Assembly (NCBI RefSeq): GCF_030123105.1 | Contig: NZ_CP126095.1 | Location: forward strand, 5,146,001 to 5,210,000 | Origin: Paenibacillus sp. G2S3 | Lineage (GTDB): Bacteria > Bacillota > Bacilli > Paenibacillales > Paenibacillaceae | Direction: 5' to 3' | DNA length: 64,000 nt | Part shown: in pieces, positions 8,610 to 19,003 of the stretch | Layout: the number at the start of each line of letters is the position of its first letter | Numbering within the stretch: the first letter of the stretch is position 1 | Made by a program: the position numbers and the translations under genes | The notes under the pieces: model-generated | What the model was told of the DNA's origin: nothing | What the model saw: the letters and a program-made list of their open reading frames with translations, nothing else | Database searches by the model: none

Positions 8610-9764
8610 CTAGCTTGCGGGAGGCCTCTTCGCGGCGCTCGCGCAGAGCCGCGAGTTCGCGCCGCAGGCCGCCGAGCTCGGACTCGAGCTCGAGCGCGCG
8701 GCGGTAGGTGCCGGCCCCTCCCGGAGGGCCGGCTCTTCCGCCGCAAGTGCGGCCTGCGCAGCAGCCGCGACGGCAGCGGCACGCGCCGCCTCCTGCTCGG
8801 CGGCGGCGGCCAGCACCTCTTGGCCCTCCGCGCGGGCCAATCGGCTCTTAAAGGCTTCTTCCGCGCTGCGCCATGCTTTCAGCGCGGGAAGCCTTGCCTC
8901 GGCCTCGTCAGCTTGGCCGAGCTTCTGTTCAAGGAGGAGGATCTCCTCCTCCTTGGCGAGCAGCCCCTGCCGCTGCAACTCGCGGCGGGTCCGTTCCTCT
9001 TGGAGCTCGCGTATACGCGCGAAACGCTCCGAGACCTGCAGCGCCGCTTCCAGCTTTCGGCGGCATTCCGCAGCATAAAGGGTTGCCTGCTCGAGGCGCT
9101 CAGCTGCTGCCTCTACATCCCCTTTTCCTGCGCTGCCAAGACCCTGCTGCTCAGCGATGAGCGCGCGGAGCGCAGCCTCATTCTCCTTCACCCGGCGGCT
9201 AAGCTTAATTGCCAGCTGATCGCCATACTGTTCCAGATGGAACAGGCGCTGCAGCATTTGCCGGCGATCTACGCCACGAAGTGATAAGAATTCGGCAAAT
9301 TTCCCCTGCGGCAATACAACCGCTCGCGTGAAGTCATCCATTTTTAGACCGATATGCTCCTCCACACAGCGTGTAACATCTGCGAGCTTATCCGCCATAA
9401 CATTATCACCGTCAGGTGTGATTTCAATGAAACGGCTAATCGTGTTGCTGACAGTTTGTTCACCAGTCCGCTTGAACTTCCTTTCAACACGATAACGATG
9501 TGCCCCCGCGGAAGAAGTGAGCTCAAAGGTAAACGCCACGCTAAGTGTATCCTCAGAGTGATTCATAATCCCCTGTGTTCCGTTAACGGCACGTTCCACT
9601 TTTCCGTACATTGCCAAAGTAATAGCATCCAGCAAGCTAGACTTGCCGCTGCCCGTAGGTCCAAAAATCCCAAACAGACCCGTCTCACACAGACTTTCAA
9701 AATCTATTTCTTGCATTTCTCTATAACTCTGTAAACCTGCTACTTTTAATAGAATAGGCTTCAC
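8610..9764 (-). CDS. sbcC: Exonuclease SbcC, N-terminal part (runs out of frame near 8710)
   Basis: GTG start one base after the sbcD stop. Walker A is GPTGSGKSS (about residues 35-43), then the Q-loop region LPQGKFAEFLSLRG and the first coiled coil. The true SbcC sequence continues to about residue 349; after that the 384-residue frame turns into Ser/Ala/Arg nonsense and stops. The neighbouring frame carries the continuation TYRRALELESELGGLRREL. Joining the pieces would give about 1,130 residues, ordinary for SbcC. The 8.3-9.1 kb stretch is visibly much richer in G and C than its surroundings. Either the gene is a recent pseudogene or the two indels are sequencing errors in a difficult GC-rich segment. 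Confidence 0.85.
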   Translation of the reverse strand: MKPILLKVAGLQSYREMQEIDFESLCETGLFGIFGPTGSGKSSLLDAITLAMYGKVERAVNGTQGIMNHSEDTLSVAFTFELTSSAGAHRYRVERKFKRTGEQTVSNTISRFIEITPDGDNVMADKLADVTRCVEEHIGLKMDDFTRAVVLPQGKFAEFLSLRGVDRRQMLQRLFHLEQYGDQLAIKLSRRVKENEAALRALIAEQQGLGSAGKGDVEAAAERLEQATLYAAECRRKLEAALQVSERFARIRELQEERTRRELQRQGLLAKEEEILLLEQKLGQADEAEARLPALKAWRSAEEAFKSRLARAEGQEVLAAAAEQEAARAAAVAAAAQAALAAEEPALREGPAPTAARSSSSPSSAACGANSRLCASAAKRPPAS

Positions 9765-9765
9765 C

Positions 9766-10947
9766 TTAGTTCTCCTCTCCTTCCTCCGGCTGACGCCGTT
9801 CTTCTTCGGTTAGCTGTAAGAACAGCTCTATTAGCTTATCTTCCGGTTCCGCTCCACCTGTCTGACGCTGATAGAATTTACGGAACAATTCTTGCACCGG
9901 CATTCGTGAACGGGCAGTTTGTTCGAGCTCCATCTCCATTTGCGGGTAGATGGGACGAATATGAATGATCCCCTCGCGTGATTTGCGCAGGCGCTGAATA
10001 TCATTCATCGACATGGCTTCACTAAGCCGAATCTCCAAATCTATAAAAGCAGAGGCATCTCTACCTTCATCCAGCCAGTTATATACCTCCTGCAATCCAC
10101 CTGTGGAGCTCCATCTTACAAGCGGACGCCCACAGCGAAGATAGATTTCTTCAAAGGTTGGCTCACCACCCGGCGCAACATCAATCAGCGTCACCGATTT
10201 AGCCTGTCCTGCTTCAGAAAAACTGTATGCCAGCGGAGATCCGCTGTAACGGATCATTCCTTCCCCTTTGACACGTTGTGCGCGATGAAGATGACCTAGT
10301 GCAGTATATTGCGCTCCACAAGCCAAAGCAGAAGGATCAACGGTATACGCTCCGCCCACTTGAATTGGACGTTCCGAATCACTTTCCACACCACCAAGCA
10401 CATAAATATGGCTCATCGCCAAATTTACAGTCTGCGGCGTGAATTCCCGTCCCAACAGCTGCATGAGCTTGCCTACCCGTGCGCTATAAGCCAGTCGAAG
10501 CTCCTCTTCTCCGCTATCTCCTGCAAGCAGTTCACCGAGACGCGCCTCGGAGGGATAAGGAAGAGCTGCGATTTTGGCGATCTCACCCGTGCGTACAGCA
10601 TGAACAGTCACTGGCTCTGAGGTAGGAAGCCCCACTAATGTAATCCCCTGCCTTAATACAAGCGGTGAGACTGAAGATACGCGCTCCGGTTGATCATGAT
10701 TTCCGGCGATTACAACAAGGGGCCTGCCCCCTGAAGTCAGCCTTGCAGCAGCCTCATAGAATAGTTGTTCTGAAGCCGCTGGTGGATTAACGGAATCGTA
10801 CACATCTCCCGCCATCATTATCAAATCCACTTTATGAAAATCGGCGATCTCCACCAGTTCATCTATGAACTGCTCTTGCTCCTTCTGCCGGCTTCTTCCT
10901 TCCAGCGTTCGGCCGAGGTGCCAATCTCCCGTATGCAATATCCGCAT
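9766..10947 (-). CDS. sbcD: Exonuclease SbcD (Mre11-type nuclease)
   Basis: 393 residues with all metallophosphoesterase motifs: HTGDWHLG (5-12), MMAGDVYDS (about 45-53), VVIAGNHDQ (about 78-86), SHIYV and LGHLHRAQ. This is the nuclease subunit of SbcCD, which processes hairpins and protein-blocked ends. It is in the addB-addA-sbcD-sbcC operon, 41 bp after addA and one base before the sbcC GTG, so the four genes form one double-strand-break-processing unit. It is intact even though sbcC appears broken. Confidence 0.96.
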   Translation of the reverse strand: MRILHTGDWHLGRTLEGRSRQKEQEQFIDELVEIADFHKVDLIMMAGDVYDSVNPPAASEQLFYEAAARLTSGGRPLVVIAGNHDQPERVSSVSPLVLRQGITLVGLPTSEPVTVHAVRTGEIAKIAALPYPSEARLGELLAGDSGEEELRLAYSARVGKLMQLLGREFTPQTVNLAMSHIYVLGGVESDSERPIQVGGAYTVDPSALACGAQYTALGHLHRAQRVKGEGMIRYSGSPLAYSFSEAGQAKSVTLIDVAPGGEPTFEEIYLRCGRPLVRWSSTGGLQEVYNWLDEGRDASAFIDLEIRLSEAMSMNDIQRLRKSREGIIHIRPIYPQMEMELEQTARSRMPVQELFRKFYQRQTGGAEPEDKLIELFLQLTEEERRQPEEGEEN

Positions 10948-10988
10948 CTTCGTCCTCTTTCTCCGCTCCTATGCGGTAATGAATAGAT

Positions 10989-13900
10989 TTATAATTTCAC
11001 AGCATGTCCGCCGTCAAAAAAGTACAGCCAAATCTCGCTGATCGGTTCTCCCAAAATATCATGTAATGCCTTGCTGTATAACTCTAGCTGAAAACGATAT
11101 TTTTCCTTAAGCGCTTCTAACCCACCCTGATGTTCTAAAACAGAGTCCGTCTTATAGTCTAACAGAATAATCCGGTCCTCTTCGCGGAACAGGCAGTCAA
11201 TGACCCCTTGGATCAGAACTCCTTCACTAAAGCCTTCATTATTATTTCCATGGCTTAGCTCTGTGACGGCTTTATTCATATAATCGAGCCCTCCATAAGC
11301 CTCGCCTGCGGGAAGCATATAACTGAACGGCATTTCTCTAAGCTTCCAAGAAGAATCTATTAATCTACGACCAAGTTCATTCGTATAAAAAGTCTCTATC
11401 TGATCGGGGGATACCGCCTCCACCTGCTCAGCAGTTAGAATAGCTAATCTCTGCAAACGGGCTAATGTTTCTTCCACAACCTTAGGATCAACTGAACCCT
11501 CCAGTGGAATATGCTGCATAACCGTATGGTAGGCTGTGCCGCGCTCCGCTGGGGTTAGGCTGCGCTTTTCCATAAATTTCGGACGCCGCAAATGAAGACT
11601 GTCTGCTCCTGCCACATTTGTACGTTTAATGTTTTCTGTTGAGGTGACAGAGTAGTCACCTTCCTCTAGGAGATCATAAGAAGGCTGGTCCTGCATCGAT
11701 AACAAAGCTTTTAACTCCGTAACAGAGGTTTTAGCCGGAATACCAGAGGCAGCCGCAAACGGATAAGGCCATTCTAGTCTTCTAGCAATCTCATCGCTAT
11801 TCACTGATCCATAGACACTTACAGATTCACCTTTTTGCAGCGCCTTGAGTACAGATTGACGCTCTTCTGCTTTTTCCTCTGAGTTATCCGATGGAAGGAA
11901 CGCCCCCGAATTCAGTTCCGAAGCATTCTGCACACTGATGCTCCAGTTCGAAACATCGCTGTGCAGCACTGTCGAGACAGTACCTTCTGAACCGCCTAGC
12001 TTCCGAAGAATAGCCGCCGCCGGATGCCGGATCAATGCTGGTCCAACCCAGTCCAAATAGCTGCGTCCCCGGGCTAGTAAATGATCAGCAAGCAGTAGCT
12101 CATCCCGATTCTGCACACTGCTCCAGCTAGCGATTTTCCGCGGTAGATCTCTAACAGTACCTACTAGAATCATCTTATCTCTCGGACGAGTTAAAGCTAC
12201 ATATAATACCCGCATTTCCTCAGCCAATAATTCAAGTCGTGTACGACGATTAATAGCCAAATAAGGTAGAGTTGGGTAGCTGACCCGTGTTTCCCGCTCC
12301 ACAAAACGTGGCCCGAAGCCGAGCTCTTTGTGCATCAGGAAAGGAGAATGCAAATCCTGCCGATTGAACTGCTTCGCCATACCGGCTATAAAAACAACAG
12401 GGAACTCCAAACCTTTGGATTTATGGATGGTCATTATTCTGACCCCATTGCCCTCTTCACCGCCACCACCAGCTACGCCTAGATCTCCACCATTCTCACG
12501 AAGCCGTGAAATGAACACTAAGAAACGGAACAACCCACGCGCCGCAGTATCATTCTCAAATTGAACAGCCCGATCATACAAAGCCTTAAGATTGTTCTGG
12601 CGCTGCGAGCCTCCAGGTAGTCCTCCAACCCATTCCAGATAACCACTCTCTCCATAAATACGCCAGATCAGTTCACTGAGGCTTCCTTGTCTAGCCGCAT
12701 CTCTCCAACTTTCAAGCTGTTCTAGGAAATTCTTAAGCTTACGCTTCAACTCTGGGTTGATTTGCGGTACAGCTCCACGTTCTGTCCCCACATCATGAAT
12801 GCTGCCATCAAAAGAGGCTTCATTAGAAAAGGCATTTATATCAGCGGTGCTAGCGGATTCCATTTCATGAGCCGAGAAAAGATCGTACTCATCTTCAGCT
12901 TCTTTTACATCTTGCATGTTCGCTGCCACTTGTACAGCACGATAGAAAGAACCGTGGCTGCACATCCGAACTGTAGCCAGCTCCTCTTCAGATAAACCAA
13001 CAACAGGTGACCGAAGCACACCAGCGAGCGGAATATCCTGCTGAGGATTATCAACTATTTTTAAGAGTGAGAGTGCAATTTCTACTTCTGTGGCTTCAAA
13101 ATATCCTTTATTCAGATCTCCGTAAGCAGGAATTCCCTCCATCCGAAGCTCTTCAATGATTAAAGGGGTCCATATTCTCGCCGAACGAAGCAAAATCACG
13201 ATATCACCATAAATCACTGGGCGCATAATCTTAAGTCCTTTATCATAAATGAGCAACGGAGACCCGCCATTCAAGCCAGTCATCTGTGATATACGCCGAG
13301 CAATCGCTCGTGCTTCCAGCTGCGCGGTCTCACTCTCAATAGCTTCGCTTTCCTGAAGTGGCGTCTCACCGTCCTCAGCAGTCTCTTCTACTTTCCCTGC
13401 CGCAGCTCCGCGATCGATCAATAGTAGCTCTGGTGCAAAAAAAGTATCTGGCCCCTTTTCTGCTGCACCTGGGAAATTCGCGCCATACACAAGCTCAGCG
13501 CGATCGTCATAATTAATCTCCGCCACCGTTTCGTTCATAATCTGCCGAAAAATCATATTTACGGCATTTACAACCTCCATACGACTACGGAAATTACGGG
13601 CTAGATCGATAACCGAGCCGCCAGACGGTTCATTAGGCTTTTCAGATAACTCACCTAAGTCGGATTCGCCTACTACATTCCCGTCACCTCCGGCATGGTT
13701 CGCGCCAAAGCTACGGTATTTATCCAGGAACAGCCCCGGCTCTGCCAGACGGAACCGATAAATACTTTGCTTCATATCTCCGACCATAAATCGGTTACCA
13801 GGTGCTTCACGGGAGATTAACCGTACTATCTCTTCTTGCACACTATTCGTATCCTGATATTCATCTAGCAGCACCTCATCGAATTGAGCACGGTACTCCA

Positions 13901-15122
13901 TCGCTGCGTCTGAAGGCAGGGAATGGCCTGGTAGAGAATCTGGATGGCGTAAAATTTGCAGGCAATAATGCTCCAAATCACTGAAGTCGACTAGACCACG
14001 TCCTGCTTTTTCGATTCGATAACGTTCACCGAACGCTATCACCGTCTCAGCAAGTTCTGCCATAAGTGGAGCCGCCTCGTTCAGTTCTCTCAAAAAGACG
14101 TCTGCAGGACGGCCAAACAATGCCTTCTGAAGATCTAAAATACTCTTCTTCACACTGTCGCGCAGCTCTTTAACCATCTCCTGCAATCCAGGATCTGTCG
14201 AATCCTTCTTACAAGCCTTTAATTTTCCAAAGTATACTTCCATGAAAATATCATATAGTTCTGCCCAGGGCCGTTCGTTTACGGCCTCCTGCAATGTATT
14301 TACCATCTCAAGATCAGCCGTCAAATTCTCGGCATAAGGTGCCGGACCGCCCGGCTGTAACGCTATCTCTCGGCCTTGAATAAGCTGACTGGCTGCACCC
14401 GCAAGGGTCAGCTTTGCTTCTTCAAGAATACTAAGCACCCATGGTGTTCGACCCAAGCTATCGGTGTCTGGTAATGAGAAATCCGCTGCGGTATCACGAA
14501 GCCACTGCTCTGGCCAAGGATGGCTACGGGCATAATCATGCAATCGCTGTATGAGCGCATGCACCGCATCATCACTGCGTTCACCACTAAACCAATCGGC
14601 GAGCTGTACAAACACGCTATCCTCGCCATCCACACCGACTTCACCGTATTTTTCCTCTAGCAGCTCTTCCAGCAGCTCCTGCCGCATCATCTCTGCTTCA
14701 TGTTCGTTCAGGATACGGAAACCGGGATCTATCGGAATAATCTGATAATAACGCCGGATTACTTCCAAACAGAAAGAGTGTAGTGTTGTAATCGAGGCTT
14801 TACCTAGCAGAGACAGCTGACGACGCAAATGGTCGTTCTCTCCATTCTCCTCTAGCTCCCGATCAAGTGCTTCCCTGATTCGCTGGCGCATTTCGGCAGC
14901 AGCAGCTTTGGTAAACGTAGCTACCAGCAATCTATCTACGCTAAAGCCGTTCTCTTCCTTGCTGATTTTGCGAATAATCCGTTCTACCAGCACAGCCGTC
15001 TTACCAGAGCCTGCTGCCGCGGCTACGAGAATATCATCACCGCTCTCAGCGATGGCGCGCCACTGGTCATCACTCCATATGCTCCCTTCCGGTTTCGCTT
15101 CTATTTCAGGCTTCATACTCAC
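10989..15122 (-). CDS. addA: Helicase-nuclease AddA subunit
   Basis: 1,377 residues from a GTG at 15122-15120. That start is nine bases after AGGAGG and overlaps the addB stop as GTGA, so I prefer it to the upstream TTG of the longer frame. It is a UvrD-type helicase: Walker A AAAAGSGKTA near residue 35, LLDEYQDTN, and the C-terminal RecB-type nuclease domain with GVIDCLF and LLDYKTDS. AddAB resects double-strand breaks and loads RecA; it is the Gram-positive counterpart of RecBCD. A linker-like segment around residues 490-640 is long and charged. Confidence 0.97.
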   Translation of the reverse strand: MSMKPEIEAKPEGSIWSDDQWRAIAESGDDILVAAAAGSGKTAVLVERIIRKISKEENGFSVDRLLVATFTKAAAAEMRQRIREALDRELEENGENDHLRRQLSLLGKASITTLHSFCLEVIRRYYQIIPIDPGFRILNEHEAEMMRQELLEELLEEKYGEVGVDGEDSVFVQLADWFSGERSDDAVHALIQRLHDYARSHPWPEQWLRDTAADFSLPDTDSLGRTPWVLSILEEAKLTLAGAASQLIQGREIALQPGGPAPYAENLTADLEMVNTLQEAVNERPWAELYDIFMEVYFGKLKACKKDSTDPGLQEMVKELRDSVKKSILDLQKALFGRPADVFLRELNEAAPLMAELAETVIAFGERYRIEKAGRGLVDFSDLEHYCLQILRHPDSLPGHSLPSDAAMEYRAQFDEVLLDEYQDTNSVQEEIVRLISREAPGNRFMVGDMKQSIYRFRLAEPGLFLDKYRSFGANHAGGDGNVVGESDLGELSEKPNEPSGGSVIDLARNFRSRMEVVNAVNMIFRQIMNETVAEINYDDRAELVYGANFPGAAEKGPDTFFAPELLLIDRGAAAGKVEETAEDGETPLQESEAIESETAQLEARAIARRISQMTGLNGGSPLLIYDKGLKIMRPVIYGDIVILLRSARIWTPLIIEELRMEGIPAYGDLNKGYFEATEVEIALSLLKIVDNPQQDIPLAGVLRSPVVGLSEEELATVRMCSHGSFYRAVQVAANMQDVKEAEDEYDLFSAHEMESASTADINAFSNEASFDGSIHDVGTERGAVPQINPELKRKLKNFLEQLESWRDAARQGSLSELIWRIYGESGYLEWVGGLPGGSQRQNNLKALYDRAVQFENDTAARGLFRFLVFISRLRENGGDLGVAGGGGEEGNGVRIMTIHKSKGLEFPVVFIAGMAKQFNRQDLHSPFLMHKELGFGPRFVERETRVSYPTLPYLAINRRTRLELLAEEMRVLYVALTRPRDKMILVGTVRDLPRKIASWSSVQNRDELLLADHLLARGRSYLDWVGPALIRHPAAAILRKLGGSEGTVSTVLHSDVSNWSISVQNASELNSGAFLPSDNSEEKAEERQSVLKALQKGESVSVYGSVNSDEIARRLEWPYPFAAASGIPAKTSVTELKALLSMQDQPSYDLLEEGDYSVTSTENIKRTNVAGADSLHLRRPKFMEKRSLTPAERGTAYHTVMQHIPLEGSVDPKVVEETLARLQRLAILTAEQVEAVSPDQIETFYTNELGRRLIDSSWKLREMPFSYMLPAGEAYGGLDYMNKAVTELSHGNNNEGFSEGVLIQGVIDCLFREEDRIILLDYKTDSVLEHQGGLEALKEKYRFQLELYSKALHDILGEPISEIWLYFFDGGHAVKL

Positions 15123-18100
15123 GGTGTAGTTCCTCCTTTGCGGGACAGCAGATCCCAAATGACGTCCTTCCCTGGCTTACCCAGATTGTTGTAGCCATTG
15201 CCTTCCACGGCTTCATCGAACTGGCAGACAGGTCTAAAGGAACAGAAGGTGCAGGCTGTCTCTTGTTGAATTCTGTATGGCTCAATCGCGACATCACCTT
15301 CCGTAATGCGTGTCCCGATATCCGAAATTGTTCCTCGAACGGAAGACAGCAAATGGCTCCATTGCTCTGGTGTAGCAACAGAAGCACTGCTATAGAAGCT
15401 GCCATCAGCTTTTACTGCTACAGGCACGATAGAAGAATATCCTTTATCTAAAGTTGTATCCATCAGGGATACAACCTCACGATCTGCCGTAAGCAATCCT
15501 TTCATCTTGAAGCGTTTCAGCAATTCTTGCTCTGCCTGATCTTTGTTCATCCCGTTAGACGAGGTCAACAATGGGTCATGCACATGGAAATACAGTGTCC
15601 CTGCTGGAAGCGCCGGTTGCCCGAGCCATTGCTCCGAGTACGTAAGCAGCACATCCAGATAGGTCAGCATCTGTAGCGATAATCCATAGTACACCTCGTG
15701 CAGCTTGAGGTCTTTTTGACTTGATTTATAATCAATTACCCGCAGAAGAATTCCATTCTCTCCACGGGCCATGTCTACACGGTCGATCCGTCCAACAACT
15801 TCCATCACACAGCCATTCGGCAGTGTAATTCTTAAAGGAGGCAACTCCTTATCCGGTCCAAAATCCAGCTCCAGCCCTACGGGCTCAAAGCTGCCTCGGC
15901 GGGCATGCTCGCCCAGAATCACAGAAGCACGTCCAACAATGTTCTTTAGCTTGCGTGAGATGTATCCGTAACGTTTAGAGCTCATCAGAATTTCACCCTG
16001 CAGCATCGGCGATAAACGTTCTACCGTCTCACTTGCCTCACGCCGACACTCCTCTGGAGATAAGCTTCCCCAGCCCCGGCCCTCTTGTTTCAGTCTGACC
16101 GCCATATCACTTAACGCAGCATGAAATAGTTGTCCAATATCAGGTGCTTGTAGCTTATATAGCTGCCGTTCCTTCAGTCTAAGTCCATAGGATGCAAAAT
16201 GAGAGAAGGAGCAAGCAACAAACTTCTCCATCCGGGACACACTGCCTCGCAGTGTCGATCCACCGTACAATCGGAGGCTTGTTCCACGCTTCAGCTTCGT
16301 TCCCACGTTACGATAGAACAACGAACTGAGCAGACGTTTCAATTCGAGACTACGAATATCATCAGCAGCGAACCAGTTATACACATCCCACCATAATTCA
16401 GGTATCTCCGTCCCCTGACGCCACTGGCGTAGCTGCATAATCAATGCACGAAGACTCTGTTCTGGATGACCAATGTAACCGAGGTGAATGAAATCTCTGA
16501 CTTCTCCTGGTAGTCCTGCAGGGGGAAGTGCTGCCAAGCTGTGCTCTTGAACACTTGGGAACATTCTATGCAAATGGCGGATTACCTCAGAGGGAAGAAG
16601 CGCCTTGCCCTCATCATCAGCAGTGGCGTAGCTAATCCAGAGCTTTCGACTTCCTGTCGTTAGCGCATTATAGATTAAAAACCGCTCGTCCAGCAGTTTA
16701 CGAGAAGCACCAGGAGCAAGCTCCATACCAGCGTTCTCAAGCACGGAGCGTTCGCCTTCCGAGAGAATTCCATCCTCCTTAAACTGCGCAGGCACAACAC
16801 CTTCATTAAATCCAAGCAAAAAAGCGTATTTCACTCCCGTTGGTCGAGTCCGATCCATGTTACCAACCAGTACTTGGTCGAGCGCGGGAGGAACAAGTCC
16901 CATCTTAAGCTCAGCAAGTCCTGTCTCTAGGACGCCGGTGAACACATCAAATTCCAGTCTTTCGTTGCCCATCATTTCGACGATCTGATCCAGCAGATCA
17001 AGCACTGCACCCCACAGCTGACTATGTTCTCTAGCTTTCTCGGGTTGCCCCTTCTCCATAGAACCAACACTAAGTTTCTCCAGCTTTCGAGCAACATCCG
17101 TCTCATCAAGCAGCTTGTACACTGCGGTACATAGTTCAAGGCCGCTTCTACTCTTCTGTATTCGTTTCTCAAAAGCAAATAGAGGACCTGTTATACTAGC
17201 ACGGCATCGCTCCATCGTAGCAAGCAGTTCTTCATCCATCTGTCTGCCGCCTTCCAGCGACAAGCTAGGAATCCCTTTCCATGAACGACCATCCGTCCAG
17301 CGATATCCTTGAATCCCACAAGCCAGCACATAGTTCTCTAAAGCATCCATATCCTCACGCGTAATACTACTGTCCATCGGTAGCAAAAGCTCTGTCTTTA
17401 CACAGCGGAATACATCCTCGAAGCGCCAGCGTCGACGTACCACATCCAATGCGGAACGTACAAACTCTACCAATGGATGGTGCAGCTCATTTACCTTCTG
17501 GTCCAGAAAAAATGGCACTCCGTAATCTTGGAACAACGGTTTAATCAGCTGCTCATAATCTCCAATATTACGCATCAATACGGCCATTTCGCCATATTTT
17601 GCACCTTCATCTCGCGCCAGTCTGATCATTTCGCGCAGTGCTCCCTCAACCTCTGCTCTGTGAGAAACTGCTGCGCCTATAGATATCGCTTCATTTGCCA
17701 GTTCATCCGCACCCATCCAGACCTTCCGGCGGTCATATCCCCGTTCGAGATGAGCAAGAACAGGACTTTCTTCAAAACGTGGAAGAACCGCCGGCTCCAG
17801 AAGCTCGTCCCACACATCAATGCCTAGCTCTTCAGCTATTCCACGCAGTTTAATGTAAGTAACCGCAGTTGGGTGAAACAATTCAAGCTCATTCAACTGA
17901 TCTCCATAGGGATACGAACGATCAAGTGTAAGTGACACGGTCAGCTTCGATGCTTGCTGCATCAATTCACGAAGCACTACGAATTCTTGCGGGGTAAACC
18001 CATGGAACCCATCTACCCAAATCTCCGCCCCGCGAATGTAGGAGGATTCAGGAATATGCTCAGCTAGTTCCGCTAAACGATCCTCTTCATCGATGTAGAG

Positions 18101-18631
18101 ACGTGACATCTCCTTCTCTAGATCGCTGAATACCAGCTGTAAATCATCCAGCTTGCCTTCAAGAATAGGACTTCTTGCAATAGCGCCTCGCATTGCGGAC
18201 AACTGCTCCTCTAAATCGGAGGAAGCCAAACAGCAACGCTTCATCTCCGTATGCAGTTGATTTAGCCGTTCCACAAAACCCGGTCTGTCAGCAGAGGCAC
18301 CGAACAATTTCAGTTCCTCTTTGCGTCGACTGATGATTTTGTAAATTAGCATCTTTTTACCTTCTTCACTGATCGGCAGACTAGCGCTACCCCCAGTTTC
18401 CTGTTTCACTCGATAAGCAAGCCGAGAAAAGCTCAGTGTCTGCGCCCGAATGCTTCCCTTCACATTGCCTACGGTCAGAAGCCCCCGTTCTGCACCAAAG
18501 GAACCTTGTTCCGGTACAAGAATAATGATTGGCGCGCCAAGAGGCTCCTTCTCTAATGAAGAGGAGATAGACTCCCATATTTTTGTTGTCTTGCCACTGC
18601 CCGATCGGCCTAGTAAAAAGGTTACCGACAT
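15119..18631 (-). CDS. addB: Helicase-nuclease AddB subunit
   Basis: 1,170 residues. The ATG at 18631 (MSVTFLLGRSGSGKTTKI) has GGAAGGAG ten bases upstream; the frame is open 15 codons further but that part lacks a ribosome site. Walker A is GRSGSGKT at 8-15. The C-terminal nuclease contains VIDYKSS, and the four cysteines of the iron-sulphur staple are present: one in VACSFSHFASYGL and three in CTFCSFRPVC. AddB recognises Chi with AddA in the family. It is the first gene of the repair operon. Confidence 0.97.
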   Translation of the reverse strand: MSVTFLLGRSGSGKTTKIWESISSSLEKEPLGAPIIILVPEQGSFGAERGLLTVGNVKGSIRAQTLSFSRLAYRVKQETGGSASLPISEEGKKMLIYKIISRRKEELKLFGASADRPGFVERLNQLHTEMKRCCLASSDLEEQLSAMRGAIARSPILEGKLDDLQLVFSDLEKEMSRLYIDEEDRLAELAEHIPESSYIRGAEIWVDGFHGFTPQEFVVLRELMQQASKLTVSLTLDRSYPYGDQLNELELFHPTAVTYIKLRGIAEELGIDVWDELLEPAVLPRFEESPVLAHLERGYDRRKVWMGADELANEAISIGAAVSHRAEVEGALREMIRLARDEGAKYGEMAVLMRNIGDYEQLIKPLFQDYGVPFFLDQKVNELHHPLVEFVRSALDVVRRRWRFEDVFRCVKTELLLPMDSSITREDMDALENYVLACGIQGYRWTDGRSWKGIPSLSLEGGRQMDEELLATMERCRASITGPLFAFEKRIQKSRSGLELCTAVYKLLDETDVARKLEKLSVGSMEKGQPEKAREHSQLWGAVLDLLDQIVEMMGNERLEFDVFTGVLETGLAELKMGLVPPALDQVLVGNMDRTRPTGVKYAFLLGFNEGVVPAQFKEDGILSEGERSVLENAGMELAPGASRKLLDERFLIYNALTTGSRKLWISYATADDEGKALLPSEVIRHLHRMFPSVQEHSLAALPPAGLPGEVRDFIHLGYIGHPEQSLRALIMQLRQWRQGTEIPELWWDVYNWFAADDIRSLELKRLLSSLFYRNVGTKLKRGTSLRLYGGSTLRGSVSRMEKFVACSFSHFASYGLRLKERQLYKLQAPDIGQLFHAALSDMAVRLKQEGRGWGSLSPEECRREASETVERLSPMLQGEILMSSKRYGYISRKLKNIVGRASVILGEHARRGSFEPVGLELDFGPDKELPPLRITLPNGCVMEVVGRIDRVDMARGENGILLRVIDYKSSQKDLKLHEVYYGLSLQMLTYLDVLLTYSEQWLGQPALPAGTLYFHVHDPLLTSSNGMNKDQAEQELLKRFKMKGLLTADREVVSLMDTTLDKGYSSIVPVAVKADGSFYSSASVATPEQWSHLLSSVRGTISDIGTRITEGDVAIEPYRIQQETACTFCSFRPVCQFDEAVEGNGYNNLGKPGKDVIWDLLSRKGGTTP

Positions 18632-19003
18632 AAATGATAGACTCCTTCCGTAGCGGAGAAAATGTATATGAAACAAGGTGAAATACTCACCGTTTGATAA
18701 TGTTCAAATGAAAAAGTTCAGTCGTTCCTCGTCCCCTCAGTATAGCATAACTGTACAAATCAGAACATGCGTTTGCTAGTATTTTCTAATGATTTACATT
18801 AAAAACAGCTACGAAGTGAACCGCATCCAACGTATTTTGGTGACTTGCTGTTTAGTATTTCTAGTTTGTTAATATCCGGTGCGTAACGTTCGATGCTTTC
18901 TGTTTGGAGCGTAGAGTTAGGGGTCGGAGGTCGGCGTTCACCATCAACATTCCGCATTCAACACTCAACATTTTTGCTTCTGCTAGCTACACTAATTACT
19001 TAT
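18632..19003. other. Intergenic region upstream of addB
   Basis: No gene is seen in these 372 bases. On the minus strand TATACT (18744-18739) preceded by TG (positions 18747-18746) would make an extended -10 promoter for addB about 110 bp before its start; the -35 is poor, so this is tentative. The distal part (18910-18975) contains short CAACATT repeats and runs into the first copy of the 175-bp element. Confidence 0.4.

Noticed and set aside
8126..9284. Long plus-strand frames opposite sbcC
   Set aside because: GC-rich sequence suppresses stop codons on both strands; no functional signature.
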